A stretch of 64,000 bases of DNA from Saitoella complicata NRRL Y-17804 (lineage: Eukaryota > Ascomycota > Saitoellomycetes > Saitoellales > Saitoellaceae). Made by a program: the position numbers and the translations under genes. Below are positions 50,958 to 60,514 of this stretch, piece after piece. Where the stretch lies: the NCBI RefSeq assembly GCF_001661265.1, contig NW_017566996.1, forward strand, positions 186,001 to 250,000, given 5' to 3'. The stretch's first letter is position 1. Each line of letters starts with the position of its first letter. The notes beneath the pieces were generated by a model. It made no database searches and was not told where the DNA came from. It saw nothing but the letters and a program-made list of their open reading frames with translations.

Positions 50958-52745
50958 ATGACGCCCATACCGCACACCTCCAACGTCGACACTCCCATCC
51001 TCATCGCAGGTGCCGGTCCAATCGGCCTGATCCTCGCCTACACCCTCGCTCACCGCTACTCCGTCCCATGCACAATCATCGACCGCTACGCCGAACCCAC
51101 CAAATGGCCCAAAATGGACCTAACAAATTCCCGCACCATGGAAATCCTCCGCATGGTTGACCCCACCCTCGTCGAAGAGTTACGACGAGAAGGCGTGGAT
51201 GGGAAATGGAGGTTCGACGTGTTGTTCGCGACGGGATTGGGTGAGGAGGGGGAGTGTCTCGCGAAATGGGATTTGGATAGTGCGAATGAGTGGCGGGAGA
51301 GGATTGGGAGGGAGAATGATGGGCGGTGGACGAGGGAGCCGTGGTTGAGGATTCAGCAGTCGATTTTGGAGAGGGTGTTGAGAGGACGGTGTCAGCGGCA
51401 CCCATTGATCACATTCCTGGCTCCTGTCAATGTAGACTATACTGTGTTCCACCCTGCGACTGAAGAGCAAGGGGCCTATTGCAAGACAACCTTGAGCTCC
51501 GCTGATGGCAGTTCAACCATGACCTCCATCTATGTCATCGCCTCCGACGGCGCTGGCTCGACTCTCCGGTCAACCTCCACCCGTATCAGATCGCATCGCC
51601 TACCACCAGCCCCGCCAGTCTCCCTCGTTCACTTTCGCTCCCGCGACCCAACCATGCTCAAGTACGGCCGCTTCTGGCACATCTTCCTCACTCACCGCGG
51701 AATCTGCATCGCACAAGACGAACTTGACACCTACACCGTCCACCTCTTCCACCCACCACCAAACACCAACGCATCCGAAGAAATCGGCTCTCTCCCCGCC
51801 GAGGAAATCGTCAGGAGAGTGCTAAAAGCCGACGTTAGAATCGACGAAATCCTCGTCCGCAGCGTGTGGAAACCAAATTTCGCAGTCGCAGACCATTACT
51901 CCGAAGACAACCTCTTTCTCCTCGGCGACGCCGCACACCAATGGGCCCCCCTCGGCGGGTACGGATTCAACACGGGCGTCGGGGACGCTTACGATCTCGC
52001 CTGGAAACTTGCTTTCACCATCCGCGGCCACGCTGGTCCGAGGTTGTTGGAGTCGTATGAGGGGGAGAGACTACAGGTTGCGAGGATGTGTTTGGAGAGG
52101 AGTTGGAGGCATATGGAGGTGCATTTGAAGGCGTGGGAGATGGCGGATCGGGGGGAGAAGGAGGGGATTGGGGCGTGGTATACTGCCGAGAAGGGAGAGA
52201 ATGAAAATCTTGGAGTGGAGTATGGGTGGCGGTATCGGGACTCGCCTGTTATCTCGTACTCCAATGAAGGCGGAGAACAAAAAGATGGGAATGAGGACGA
52301 AGATGAGTGGCCATGGACTCCGGAGGCGGTGAAGCCTAGTACACGTCCCGGATGTCGTGCACCCCATGTGTTCAAGAAGGACGGGGAGACAAGCGTACTG
52401 GATGATCTGGCTACAGGGTTCACCCTTGTTAGATTTACGTGCGTGGACATTACACCCCTTACTCGCTCCGCTTCTAGATCTGCACGCGGTATTGATGTCT
52501 CCTTACTCTCCCTTGCGGACGAACCGCATGTGCGACGGGTCTGGGGTAATGACATCGTTCTCATTAGACCAGATGGATACGTAGCTTGGTGTGGATCGAC
52601 TATACCCAGTGAAGACGAGTGCAGGAAGATCTGGGATAGGGTCTTGGGATGGACCGAGGACGTAAGAGTAGAAAGGGATGCAGGCAGGAGCGGATGGGGA
52701 GAGGAAGTGATAAAAGCAAGCGAGCTCGACAACGGATTCAATTAG
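50958..52745 (+). CDS. FAD-dependent aromatic-ring monooxygenase (PheA/TfdB/MhpA family)
   Basis: 595 aa, no intron. These enzymes hydroxylate phenols using NAD(P)H and O2. Landmarks: ILIAGAGPIGLILAYTLA (FAD dinucleotide loop), the conserved TNSRTMEILR (active-site segment of phenol hydroxylases), VIASDGAGSTLR (GD motif area), and LFLLGDAAHQWAPLGGYGFNTGVGDAYDLAWKLAF, the second FAD motif, which is complete. The C-terminal domain ends with IVLIRPDGYVAWCG, the thioredoxin-fold region of this family. It is 214 bp after the aldehyde dehydrogenase on the same strand and converges with the alcohol dehydrogenase (32 bp). The substrate is not defined by sequence. Confidence 0.9.
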   Translation: MTPIPHTSNVDTPILIAGAGPIGLILAYTLAHRYSVPCTIIDRYAEPTKWPKMDLTNSRTMEILRMVDPTLVEELRREGVDGKWRFDVLFATGLGEEGECLAKWDLDSANEWRERIGRENDGRWTREPWLRIQQSILERVLRGRCQRHPLITFLAPVNVDYTVFHPATEEQGAYCKTTLSSADGSSTMTSIYVIASDGAGSTLRSTSTRIRSHRLPPAPPVSLVHFRSRDPTMLKYGRFWHIFLTHRGICIAQDELDTYTVHLFHPPPNTNASEEIGSLPAEEIVRRVLKADVRIDEILVRSVWKPNFAVADHYSEDNLFLLGDAAHQWAPLGGYGFNTGVGDAYDLAWKLAFTIRGHAGPRLLESYEGERLQVARMCLERSWRHMEVHLKAWEMADRGEKEGIGAWYTAEKGENENLGVEYGWRYRDSPVISYSNEGGEQKDGNEDEDEWPWTPEAVKPSTRPGCRAPHVFKKDGETSVLDDLATGFTLVRFTCVDITPLTRSASRSARGIDVSLLSLADEPHVRRVWGNDIVLIRPDGYVAWCGSTIPSEDECRKIWDRVLGWTEDVRVERDAGRSGWGEEVIKASELDNGFN

Positions 52746-52777
52746 ACTAGATATACGTAGCATCACCAATGGGTGAC

Positions 52778-53857
52778 TTACATCTTAATAACAATCCTCC
52801 CATTGACCTTCGCTCCCTCGATCTCCTTCAACACCTCCTCCACATCTCCCAACCCCCTGACCTCAATCCTCGGCTTGATCTGCCCCCTCGCAAGGAACTC
52901 CAAAGCCTCGACCGTATCCGGCAACGTCCCGGTCGAAGTTCCCATGATCCTAATTCCCCTCGCAATGAAGTCTTCCGGCAAGACCGGGATGGGGGACGGC
53001 TTCGGCGGGAGTCCGATACAGATTAACGTACCCGCTCTACGAAGGTACTTGACGGCATCCGCATAAGCCCTGGCAGAAGACGCACAGATCAAGGCGCCAT
53101 GCGCTCCACCTCCCGTAATGTCTTGCACATCCTTCACACAGTCCTTCGTCTCCATGATATCAACATACGCCTCCGCTCCCAACTCCATACAAATCTCCTT
53201 CTTCCCAGCATCGAGAGCAAGAGGCTTATACCCCATCGCCTTCGCATACTGAATCGCCAAATGTCCCAACCCCCCTCCAGCACCGGCAACAGCGACCCAG
53301 CTCCCCTCCTTCAACTGCGAGATCTTCAGAGCTTTGTACACAGTCACTCCAGCGCAGAGAATCGGTGCAGCTTCGGCGTCGGAGACGTTAGGCGGAATAC
53401 GGACGAGGTAACGGGAGTCTGCGACAGCGTATTGAGCGAAACACCCCTCGATGTCTTTTCCGGTGACTTTGCGGGAGGGACAGAGATTTTCGTAGCCGGT
53501 TGTGCAGGGTTCGCAGGTGTTGCCGTTCGCGTCGGTGGTAGTGCCTTTACAGACGTAGTGTAACCACCTCACGGCAACTTTGTCACCGATTTGCCAGTCT
53601 CCCTTGACGTCGTCGCCCAATGCGACGATGTTTCCCACACCCTCATGTCCACCAATGGACACTGTGGGCTGGAGGTATGGCAAGTCCTTGCGTGCCAAAT
53701 GGAGGTCGGAGGCACAAACCCCGGCATGAGTGACCTTCACGAGCACCTGAGTAGGCGAGGGAGTGGGTGTTTCACGCTCGCAGGCGGTGATGAGGTTCGT
53801 CTTTGGATCCTGGATCGCGGCGAGGGAGGTGGAGGGGACAGATTCAGCAGATGGCAT
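52778..53857 (-). CDS. Zinc alcohol dehydrogenase (Adh1/benzyl-alcohol type)
   Basis: 359 aa from the ATG at 53857 (MPSAESVPST); an in-frame ATG at 53893 would add 12 residues. Zinc motifs: HAGVCASDLHLARKDLP (catalytic Cys), GGHEGVGNIVALG (His/Glu) and a Cys-rich structural site (NTCEPCTTGYENLC). Cofactor loop VAVAGAGGGLGHLAIQYAKAMG, followed by a region with Asp (ALDAGKKE), which favours NAD(H). Then CAGVTVYKALK and the C-terminal RIMGTSTGT. Similar to yeast Adh1-type enzymes. In this cluster it most likely oxidises an aromatic or allylic alcohol for the aldehyde dehydrogenase. Confidence 0.9.
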   Translation of the reverse strand: MPSAESVPSTSLAAIQDPKTNLITACERETPTPSPTQVLVKVTHAGVCASDLHLARKDLPYLQPTVSIGGHEGVGNIVALGDDVKGDWQIGDKVAVRWLHYVCKGTTTDANGNTCEPCTTGYENLCPSRKVTGKDIEGCFAQYAVADSRYLVRIPPNVSDAEAAPILCAGVTVYKALKISQLKEGSWVAVAGAGGGLGHLAIQYAKAMGYKPLALDAGKKEICMELGAEAYVDIMETKDCVKDVQDITGGGAHGALICASSARAYADAVKYLRRAGTLICIGLPPKPSPIPVLPEDFIARGIRIMGTSTGTLPDTVEALEFLARGQIKPRIEVRGLGDVEEVLKEIEGAKVNGRIVIKM

Positions 53858-54695
53858 AGTGGGTAGTTGATTTGATGTTTGACGATGTATCAAGGACCTT
53901 GGAGGTCGCGAGGTCTATTTGATATAAGCCAGCTCATTCCAGCAATACCGGAGCCGTGTATGGGTTGCTGACTGTTGCCGTTTCGAATTCTTGCGGGGAA
54001 ATCCGCGCTCGGTTCAGCAGCCGCCCGGGTGATTCGAGGACCGTGCGCCGCGCGGAAGCAGAGAACCGACCCATAACACCAGGTCAAGGTCTGGAATGGT
54101 AACGGGAGGATGAGAGCCGTTCGGTATTGCGAATCAAGCTGAAGGTAACAGGTTGCTGCATTCCTGAGGGTTCTCTCAAACAGGAATCACGTAGGCGAAA
54201 TGAATCACTGGGTATGCGTGAGCTCGAGCAGCCAGCCGGCTCTGGTCCCTCGGGGTTGTCAGCTTCCGGTGTTACATATGCAAGTGCAGGATCCATTGCT
54301 ACGGCTGCCTGCTTGCGATGGTAAGGTTTCATGAGGCGGTTACGGAGCCTTGGAATCCTGTACCCGACCAGGCGCAGTTTCGGGGTGAAATCTTGCGAGC
54401 CCATGTTTGGCATTGCAAGCGAGCCGGCCTTACCACATTGCCAACATTCCGTTCCGGGTTGTATGAAGCCACTGATGATCATGGCGTACTTGGTCGGCTC
54501 AACTATCCGCTGAATGGAAAAGGTCGGAATGATCCTCCCCGCACAATCGTTGCCGTTGGAAGAGGAGGCCTACCAGGGAAGCTGCTTTCGCTTCTGCAAG
54601 TTTGTGCAAACGTGTTTGAGTGGTCATGGGGTCTCCTTGTCCGTTGCGTCGATGAAATGTATAAGTTCATCCTCGAGGGATGAGATAAACCTGAG
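53858..54695. other. Divergent intergenic region, Zn-ADH and MFS transporter
   Basis: 838 bp without a convincing gene; the open frames present (for example 54318-54683) have no recognisable motif. Promoter space for both genes. Confidence 0.45.
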
Positions 54696-56270
54696 ATGGC
54701 GAGTGTGGGCCAAGTCACTACCTCGAAGCTTACAATGATGTCCAAATCGACGGCTGAGCACCTCGAATACAACAAGGAAGGCGATAGCGAAGACCGCAAG
54801 GTCCCTTCACCTTTCGTGAACGAAGATGTCTCCAACCTTAAAACCCGCAATGGCATCGTTCTCATGCCTCAACCCTCGTCTGACCCCGCCGACCCCCTTA
54901 ACTGGTCCTCCTTCCGCAAGCACATGGCAATGGCAACGATTTCCTACCTCGCTTTCGTTTGTTACATGGCCGTAACTGCTCTTGTTCCCGGAACTCTGGC
55001 ATTGGCGAGGACGTTTGACGTTCCGAAGGCTACGGCTGTTTATCTGGGTAACACCCCCGTCGCGCTCTACGCCATCGGACCCTTCCTCTGGTCCCCGCTT
55101 TCTCACTTCTTTGGACGCCGACCGATTTTATTGGTCAGCAACATCATCGCCATCATCGGTACCATCGTCGTCGCATCTGCCCAATCCTACGGTGCTTGCA
55201 TGGTCGGTCGCGTTATCCAAGGTCTCGGTGGATGTTCGTTCTGGGGTCTCGGACCAGCCAGTATCGGTGACATCTTCTTCCGTCACGAGAAAGGAAAGAA
55301 GATTGGTACGAGTACTCTCGCAATCGTTGTCGCCCCCTTTGCTGGCGGAATTATCGGTGGTGCAATCATCAACAACCCCAGCCTCGGTTGGAGATGGAGT
55401 CAATGGATCTCTCTCATCCTCATCGCCATCGGCTTCATCCTCCAAATCTTCTTTGTCCCAGAGACCATTTACATCCGCTCAACCACCACTGCCCCGTCCG
55501 ACTTCCAGCGCGGCCGTATGGGAAGTCTATGGGCGCGCTACGGCATCCGCATCCCCAAGCGCGACGAATCCCGCCGGCACTCCTTCTTCTGGGTCTTCTC
55601 CCGTCCATTCATGATGTTCAAACATCCCGCCGTCTTACTTTCATCATTCTGGTTCGGCATCGCATACATGCTCCACGTCGGGATCACCGCCGAGATCCCC
55701 CTCCTCTTCTCGCCCGCGCCATACCACTTCACACCCCTAGATGTCGGCCTCAGCGCATTCTCCGGACTGATTGGCGCTCTTTTGGGTGAAGCATTCGCCG
55801 GGCCAGCAATCGACCTCATCGCCAAACGGGCCCTCAAAGGCGGGAAAGAATGGCAGCCGGAAATGCGCATGAAAGCAATCTGGCCAGCCTTGATCACGGC
55901 GCCCCTGGGTTTGATTATGTTCGGCGTCTCCATCGAATTTGGTCGCGCCTGGGCAACCCCCCTCGTCGGCCAGGGTGTCTACATCTTCGGAATCGAAGTC
56001 GCCACGACTGTAATCCAAACATACCTTCTCGAGTCTTACGCTGCCCAAGGTCCCGAAGCGACCCTCGTGTTTAACATGTTTCGTAACTTGTTGTCGTATA
56101 CCACCCCTTTCTTTACGCCGATTATGCTGGAGAATATTGGAGGGGGTGCGACTTTTGGGATTTTCGCGGCGTTGATTGTGGTGTTTTTCCCGGTTACGAT
56201 TGGGGTTTTGATGAGGCGTGGCAAGGAAATAAGGGAGTGGAGTGGGGATCCGGGATGGAGTAGGGATTAG
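54696..56270 (+). CDS. MFS transporter, DHA1 type
   Basis: 524 aa, no intron, 12 membrane segments. Features: SSDPADPLNWSSFRKHMAMA, the entry motif of fungal DHA1 proteins (PxxPxNW); LGNTPVALYAIGPFLWSPLS, FFGRRPILLVSN (motif A) and VGRVIQGLGGCSFWGLGPASIGDIF. A cytosolic loop of about 60 residues separates the halves. Transported substrate unknown; its place in the aromatic cluster suggests uptake or efflux of an aromatic acid, which is an inference. The start could instead be the Met pair at about codon 14. Confidence 0.88.
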   Translation: MASVGQVTTSKLTMMSKSTAEHLEYNKEGDSEDRKVPSPFVNEDVSNLKTRNGIVLMPQPSSDPADPLNWSSFRKHMAMATISYLAFVCYMAVTALVPGTLALARTFDVPKATAVYLGNTPVALYAIGPFLWSPLSHFFGRRPILLVSNIIAIIGTIVVASAQSYGACMVGRVIQGLGGCSFWGLGPASIGDIFFRHEKGKKIGTSTLAIVVAPFAGGIIGGAIINNPSLGWRWSQWISLILIAIGFILQIFFVPETIYIRSTTTAPSDFQRGRMGSLWARYGIRIPKRDESRRHSFFWVFSRPFMMFKHPAVLLSSFWFGIAYMLHVGITAEIPLLFSPAPYHFTPLDVGLSAFSGLIGALLGEAFAGPAIDLIAKRALKGGKEWQPEMRMKAIWPALITAPLGLIMFGVSIEFGRAWATPLVGQGVYIFGIEVATTVIQTYLLESYAAQGPEATLVFNMFRNLLSYTTPFFTPIMLENIGGGATFGIFAALIVVFFPVTIGVLMRRGKEIREWSGDPGWSRD

Positions 56271-56931
56271 TTGATTATTAGCTTTTGTAATCTAGTTGAA
56301 TGTTCTTTGTTTTATCAACTTCTCGTATCGCACTCCTTCCCTTGGAACATCGACGGTTTCCTTTCTGAGTTTGTCACTGTAACGGCCTTTGGGATCCCAA
56401 CTCTGTTTGGCAGATTGGTGTACGTGCCCGCAATGATTGCTCTCATGGGTATGGCAACATATCTACAACTCAGATATCCAAGAACTTGTCTAATCAAGGT
56501 TTTGGACGGCTAGAAATAACTTTGTAGTGAAAGGTTTTGAATGAGATCTAAAAGGTCACCGGACCCACGGCGACAGGAGAGCCGGCTGCACGATCTCCCC
56601 CAACCTGGAGTCATTAATGGGTAACAGCACAATGAGAGGTTCTCGCTGCTGCACCTTCCGCGTCAATCCGTTTCCAGATCAAAGTGCTGGACAGGGAAGG
56701 AGAAGCAGCGAGGGTTTTTACTTGTTTGTTTGGGACTTAATCACCCTGGGCAGTCATGCCAGTAAGTCGCCGACTCCAACAGTTATCGCGAGAACGGATG
56801 GGAGGGACAGATCAGAACCATTCACGAAGACAAGATAAAGGAATACGAAAATGAAATTTAAAAACAGACCTCAGCATCTCCCAACATATCAGTAATAGTA
56901 CAACAGAACACTATATTCCCACGCTTCAACC
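56271..56931. other. Convergent 3' regions, MFS and salicylate-hydroxylase-type genes
   Basis: 661 bp, no gene seen. Short frames without motifs; lower GC near 56850-56910. Confidence 0.45.
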
Positions 56932-58374
56932 TCAAGCAGCAGAATAAGGCCCCTCCTTCTCCATCCCGCCATTCAACCCCAAGACCTCCTTCACCCCCTG
57001 CACAACCTCCCCAGCCTTCTCCTGCACATTCCTAACGACCCAACCCCCATCCCCTCCCTTTTCCGCCTCCGCCTCCTCAACAACCTCCCCAGCTAATCCC
57101 TCTCCCGGACCCTTCCCCGGCAACGGCTTCGCAACACTCTCGAGGTTTTCCGCATCACACCCAAACAACCAAAGACGACGCTCGCGCCATCCCCAGAAGA
57201 CTGGTGAATCCTCATGATCGCCACCAGCCATCGCCGCATCACGGCGGCGTTGGAGCGAGGAGTCAGGGATATGAAGGATATGTTGGTGGGTTCGCGTGAA
57301 CTTGGTCACGGTCGTAACGCGAGGTTTACGCAACCTCTCATACTCCAACAACGCTTCCTTCAACGTGACCCCCTGCCCCGAAATTTTGCGAATACACGCC
57401 CGAAGCGTCGCTGCGTCCTCGGCGGCTTGCGCAGCGCCTTGAGCGAGGTAGGGAAGCATAGGGTGACACGAATCGCCCAACAAGACGGCTGTACCGGCAT
57501 CATTGCTCCACCTGGTCAATTCTTGCAAATCACCCAAGCGCCACTTCAGGAACCCTTCTGAGAGCTTACAGAGTTTTTGGACTTTGGTATCCCAGGATGC
57601 GAAGCGTGCGCAGAGTTCTTCGTTGGATCCTTTGACGATCCATTCTTCTCCCGGAAGCTCGGAGAGGTTGGTGGCGCACACGACGATGTTGTAGAGTTCG
57701 CCGTCGCGGATTGGGTAACCGACGAGATGGGCGTCTGGACCACACCAAGACGTGGTGCAGGGCTTCGTGATGAGTTCCGACAGCTCGGGGTCTGCGAGGA
57801 GCTTTTCGCCGGGGATGAGGATACGGTAGGCCACGTCGCCGGTATCGCGGGGGTTATCTTCCTTACCCGTAAGGAGGGGCCGGGCGATGGATTTGATGCC
57901 GTCGGCACAGATGAGGAGGTCGGCGGAGTAGTTCGTTCCATCCTCGCACGTAACGTTCTTATTGTCAAAGTCATACTCCACAACCTTCTTGCGCGGAAGA
58001 ACAGGCACGCCCATGCTCTCCACCTTCTCGAGCAGCGCAGAGTGGAGATCAGCGCGGTGAACGAGATAGTAAGGCGCATCGTAATCCTTCCCAACAAACG
58101 GGATCTCCAGCAATGTGTTTCCGTCGTCCCACCTCAAGAAGTGGTAACGCTCGCTCTTGCTCTTCTTGATCTTCTCAAAGTCCAGGCCCCAACGCATGAG
58201 CAGCCTCGAGGAGTTGGGCGGGATACGGATACCAGCGCCAGCTTCGCCGAAGGAAGGAGCGGCGTCGATGATCGTACACTTGTGACCGTCGGAACCGAGA
58301 GCGAGAGCGGTAGAGAGGCCACCGAGGCCAGCGCCGATGATGAGGATGTTGAGTGGTGTTGTAGTACTCGGCAT
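56932..58374 (-). CDS. FAD-dependent monooxygenase, salicylate hydroxylase type
   Basis: 480 aa, no intron. Salicylate hydroxylase converts salicylate to catechol and CO2. Motifs: ILIIGAGLGGLSTALAL (FAD loop) with acidic IIDAAPSFGEAGAGIRIPPNSSRLLMRWG, HRADLHSALLEKV, LLICADGIKSIARP (DG motif) and AVLLGDSCHPMLPYLAQGAAQAAEDAATL (FAD ribityl/phosphate site). The C-terminal 90 residues (GEGLAGEVVEEAEAEKG...) are an unusual low-complexity, Glu/Gly/Lys-rich extension without a known domain. Related enzymes act on 6-hydroxynicotinate or kynurenine-like substrates, so salicylate is probable, not certain. Divergent from the cyclase-family gene. Confidence 0.88.
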   Translation of the reverse strand: MPSTTTPLNILIIGAGLGGLSTALALGSDGHKCTIIDAAPSFGEAGAGIRIPPNSSRLLMRWGLDFEKIKKSKSERYHFLRWDDGNTLLEIPFVGKDYDAPYYLVHRADLHSALLEKVESMGVPVLPRKKVVEYDFDNKNVTCEDGTNYSADLLICADGIKSIARPLLTGKEDNPRDTGDVAYRILIPGEKLLADPELSELITKPCTTSWCGPDAHLVGYPIRDGELYNIVVCATNLSELPGEEWIVKGSNEELCARFASWDTKVQKLCKLSEGFLKWRLGDLQELTRWSNDAGTAVLLGDSCHPMLPYLAQGAAQAAEDAATLRACIRKISGQGVTLKEALLEYERLRKPRVTTVTKFTRTHQHILHIPDSSLQRRRDAAMAGGDHEDSPVFWGWRERRLWLFGCDAENLESVAKPLPGKGPGEGLAGEVVEEAEAEKGGDGGWVVRNVQEKAGEVVQGVKEVLGLNGGMEKEGPYSAA

Positions 58375-59162
58375 AGTTCGTGTGGTTTGTGACTGTTGTT
58401 GGTGAGGAAGGAAGAAGGATGGAGGATGGGATGGTTCTTATAGCCGAGGTGTGAACTGAGCCTTCGAGTGACTGTCAAGGTCATTGTCGTTGAGTAGAGT
58501 TCACCGCCGGAGCACGTATCCGCTCACATGCAACGCATCCGCCTCATCGACCTGCGCCGGCTCACTTGTCCGTTACCTGCAATTCTCGAGGTTACAGTCA
58601 ACCGGATCAGCTGCCTGGAAGTATGTTGCCTGGTCTGGAGAGACGCGCACTGTCGCGGATGCCTGCTGCCGCCGCGGTCGGGCCCCGGATGCAAGTGAGC
58701 GCCCAACTGCCGAACCGTCTATGGAAAGGTTTCGAGGAGCATTGAAGCCGGCGGATGGATGTTACGTAAACTTGGACGTTTCAATATGCAGTTGAGAAAT
58801 GTGAGGCTGTGACTTTGGAAACAGTGGAGAACCCGGGAGAGGACAGCCGCTGAATCGCGATCGTCGTCTCCAGCGGACGGGTTGCTCGGGTGAAGGACAT
58901 ACTTTCTTGGCCGACGGATCACCGTCAGTATTCCGGCTGTGTTATCCTGCTCGAGCATCATGTCTTCCTGAAATCTGCTTCCCTGCGGGTTAATTGCCTC
59001 CGCGACGAACCGCAGCCGACATCCGACTTCCCCGCACAAACTCACCGCCGAAACCCTCCTCGACTTCACCTCCAACAACCCACCTCATATACATATACCT
59101 TCGATCCCCTGTGGTCCCTCTCCCCAATCACAAGTACAAAATATCGACTACCAAACATCACC
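58375..59162. promoter_or_regulatory. Divergent intergenic region, monooxygenase and cyclase-family genes
   Basis: 788 bp between the start codons. CGG(N10)CCG at 58657-58672 matches the layout of a Zn2Cys6 regulator site but can occur by chance. No gene seen. Confidence 0.4.
58437..58442 (-). promoter_or_regulatory. Candidate TATA box of the salicylate-hydroxylase-type gene
   Basis: TATAAG on the minus strand lies about 65 bp before the start codon at 58374. Confidence 0.4.
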
Positions 59163-60128
59163 ATGCCAATCCCAGACAAACTCCCAACCTACGCCGACCT
59201 CCCCCTCGACCCCTCCCACCCCCCGGGCTCCGCCTGGGGCCTCTACGGCGAGTCCGACAACCTCGGAACCCTCAACCTCCTCACCCCCGACAACACACTC
59301 GCCGCCGCCTCCCTAATCAAAACCGGAACCCGCATCTCCCTAAACTGGCCCCTCCAAAACCCGTCGCACCCCGGATTCTTGCGCCAAAAATTCAACCACA
59401 AGATCATCCAAAAAGCGCCTCGATGCGTCAACGACGACGTTATCGAGATGAACACACAAAGTGGCTCCCAATGGGACGGTCTCCGCCATTTCGGATTCCA
59501 AGGTGTGCGGAAGTTTTACGGTGGTGTAACCATGGAAGAAATCCACGAAGAGGGCTCCACGACCCTCGGAATTCACCACATGGCCAAACAAGGAATCGTC
59601 GGCCGTGCAGTCTTGATCGATTACCGCTCCTGGGCCGTCAAGCAAGGAATCGAATACGATGCTTGCGACACCTACTCCATCCCCCTCGACTCCGTCCTCG
59701 AGATCGCAAAAGAGAAGAACATCACGTTCCGTCAAGGCGACATCCTCATCATCCGCTCTGGATTCACGGAAGCGTACCAAGCCCTCTCCGTCGAAGAACG
59801 CGAAAAGAGATCTAAGGTCGTTCCGCCCCATTTCGCCGGTTTCGAACAATCCACCACCTCCCGCTCCTTCCTCTTCGACACCCACTTTGCCGCTATCGCC
59901 TCCGACGCCCCCGCTTTCGAGTGTTGGCCGACGCAGTCGCCCGAAGGATGGGCACTCCATGAGTTCGTGCTTGCGGGGTGGGGTATGCCTATCGGAGAAA
60001 TGTTTTGGTTGGAGGATTTGGTGAAGGAGTGTGAGCGCTTGGGACGGTGGGAGTTCTTTTTCGTGAGTGAGCCTTTGGCTGTGGTTGGTGGTGTCGCGAG
60101 TCCTCCGAATGCGTTGGCCATCTTCTAG
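59163..60128 (+). CDS. Cyclase-family (kynurenine formamidase-like) protein
   Basis: 321 aa from the ATG at 59163, one exon; the frame is open further upstream but lies in leader-like sequence. The start GSAWGLYGESDNLGTLNLLTP is typical of fungal cyclase-family proteins. The metal-site region reads QSGSQWDGLRHFGFQG; in bacterial kynurenine formamidases it is HxGTHxDxPxH, so two His ligands appear as Gln here, as far as I can align. Then GIVGRAVLIDYRSW, FRQGDILIIRSGFTEAY and APAFECWPTQ. It might hydrolyse a lactone or amide of a ring-derived acid in the cluster; the actual reaction is unknown. Confidence 0.85.
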   Translation: MPIPDKLPTYADLPLDPSHPPGSAWGLYGESDNLGTLNLLTPDNTLAAASLIKTGTRISLNWPLQNPSHPGFLRQKFNHKIIQKAPRCVNDDVIEMNTQSGSQWDGLRHFGFQGVRKFYGGVTMEEIHEEGSTTLGIHHMAKQGIVGRAVLIDYRSWAVKQGIEYDACDTYSIPLDSVLEIAKEKNITFRQGDILIIRSGFTEAYQALSVEEREKRSKVVPPHFAGFEQSTTSRSFLFDTHFAAIASDAPAFECWPTQSPEGWALHEFVLAGWGMPIGEMFWLEDLVKECERLGRWEFFFVSEPLAVVGGVASPPNALAIF

Positions 60129-60514
60129 ATACGATTGTACGAGTGCGTGAGCAGAAGCGTGTGATATAGTATTGCCTATCGAAATATCTACCATAACCTA
60201 CACCGTCCCTAGTCCACCACCCACCATCCATAAATCCTCCTACATATCATATCATAAATATCACATACCACCTAGCATAATCCAACACCTCTCTTCCCAA
60301 CCATCCATCGACACCCATGCACTCTGCCCTCAACCTTCATCCTCTTCGACTTACGTTTTCGTGAAGACACCATCATCTCCAGAGCATCTGCCCTGGTCTT
60401 GAGGTTTTTCGTTTCGGCAGGACGTTTCTTTGACGGCCGCCCCGCGCGTTCCTGCACGACCCTTCAAAAGTTCGCGACAAAGTAAACCGAAACACAACAC
60501 CATCTACAATTACG
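60129..60514. other. Intergenic, right edge of the aromatic cluster
   Basis: No gene. Ends in the promoter and leader of the mitochondrial RRF gene. Confidence 0.45.

Noticed and set aside
54318-54683. Open frames of about 120 codons between Zn-ADH and the MFS gene
   Set aside because: Overlapping frames on both strands with no protein-like pattern; the region is better explained as promoter.
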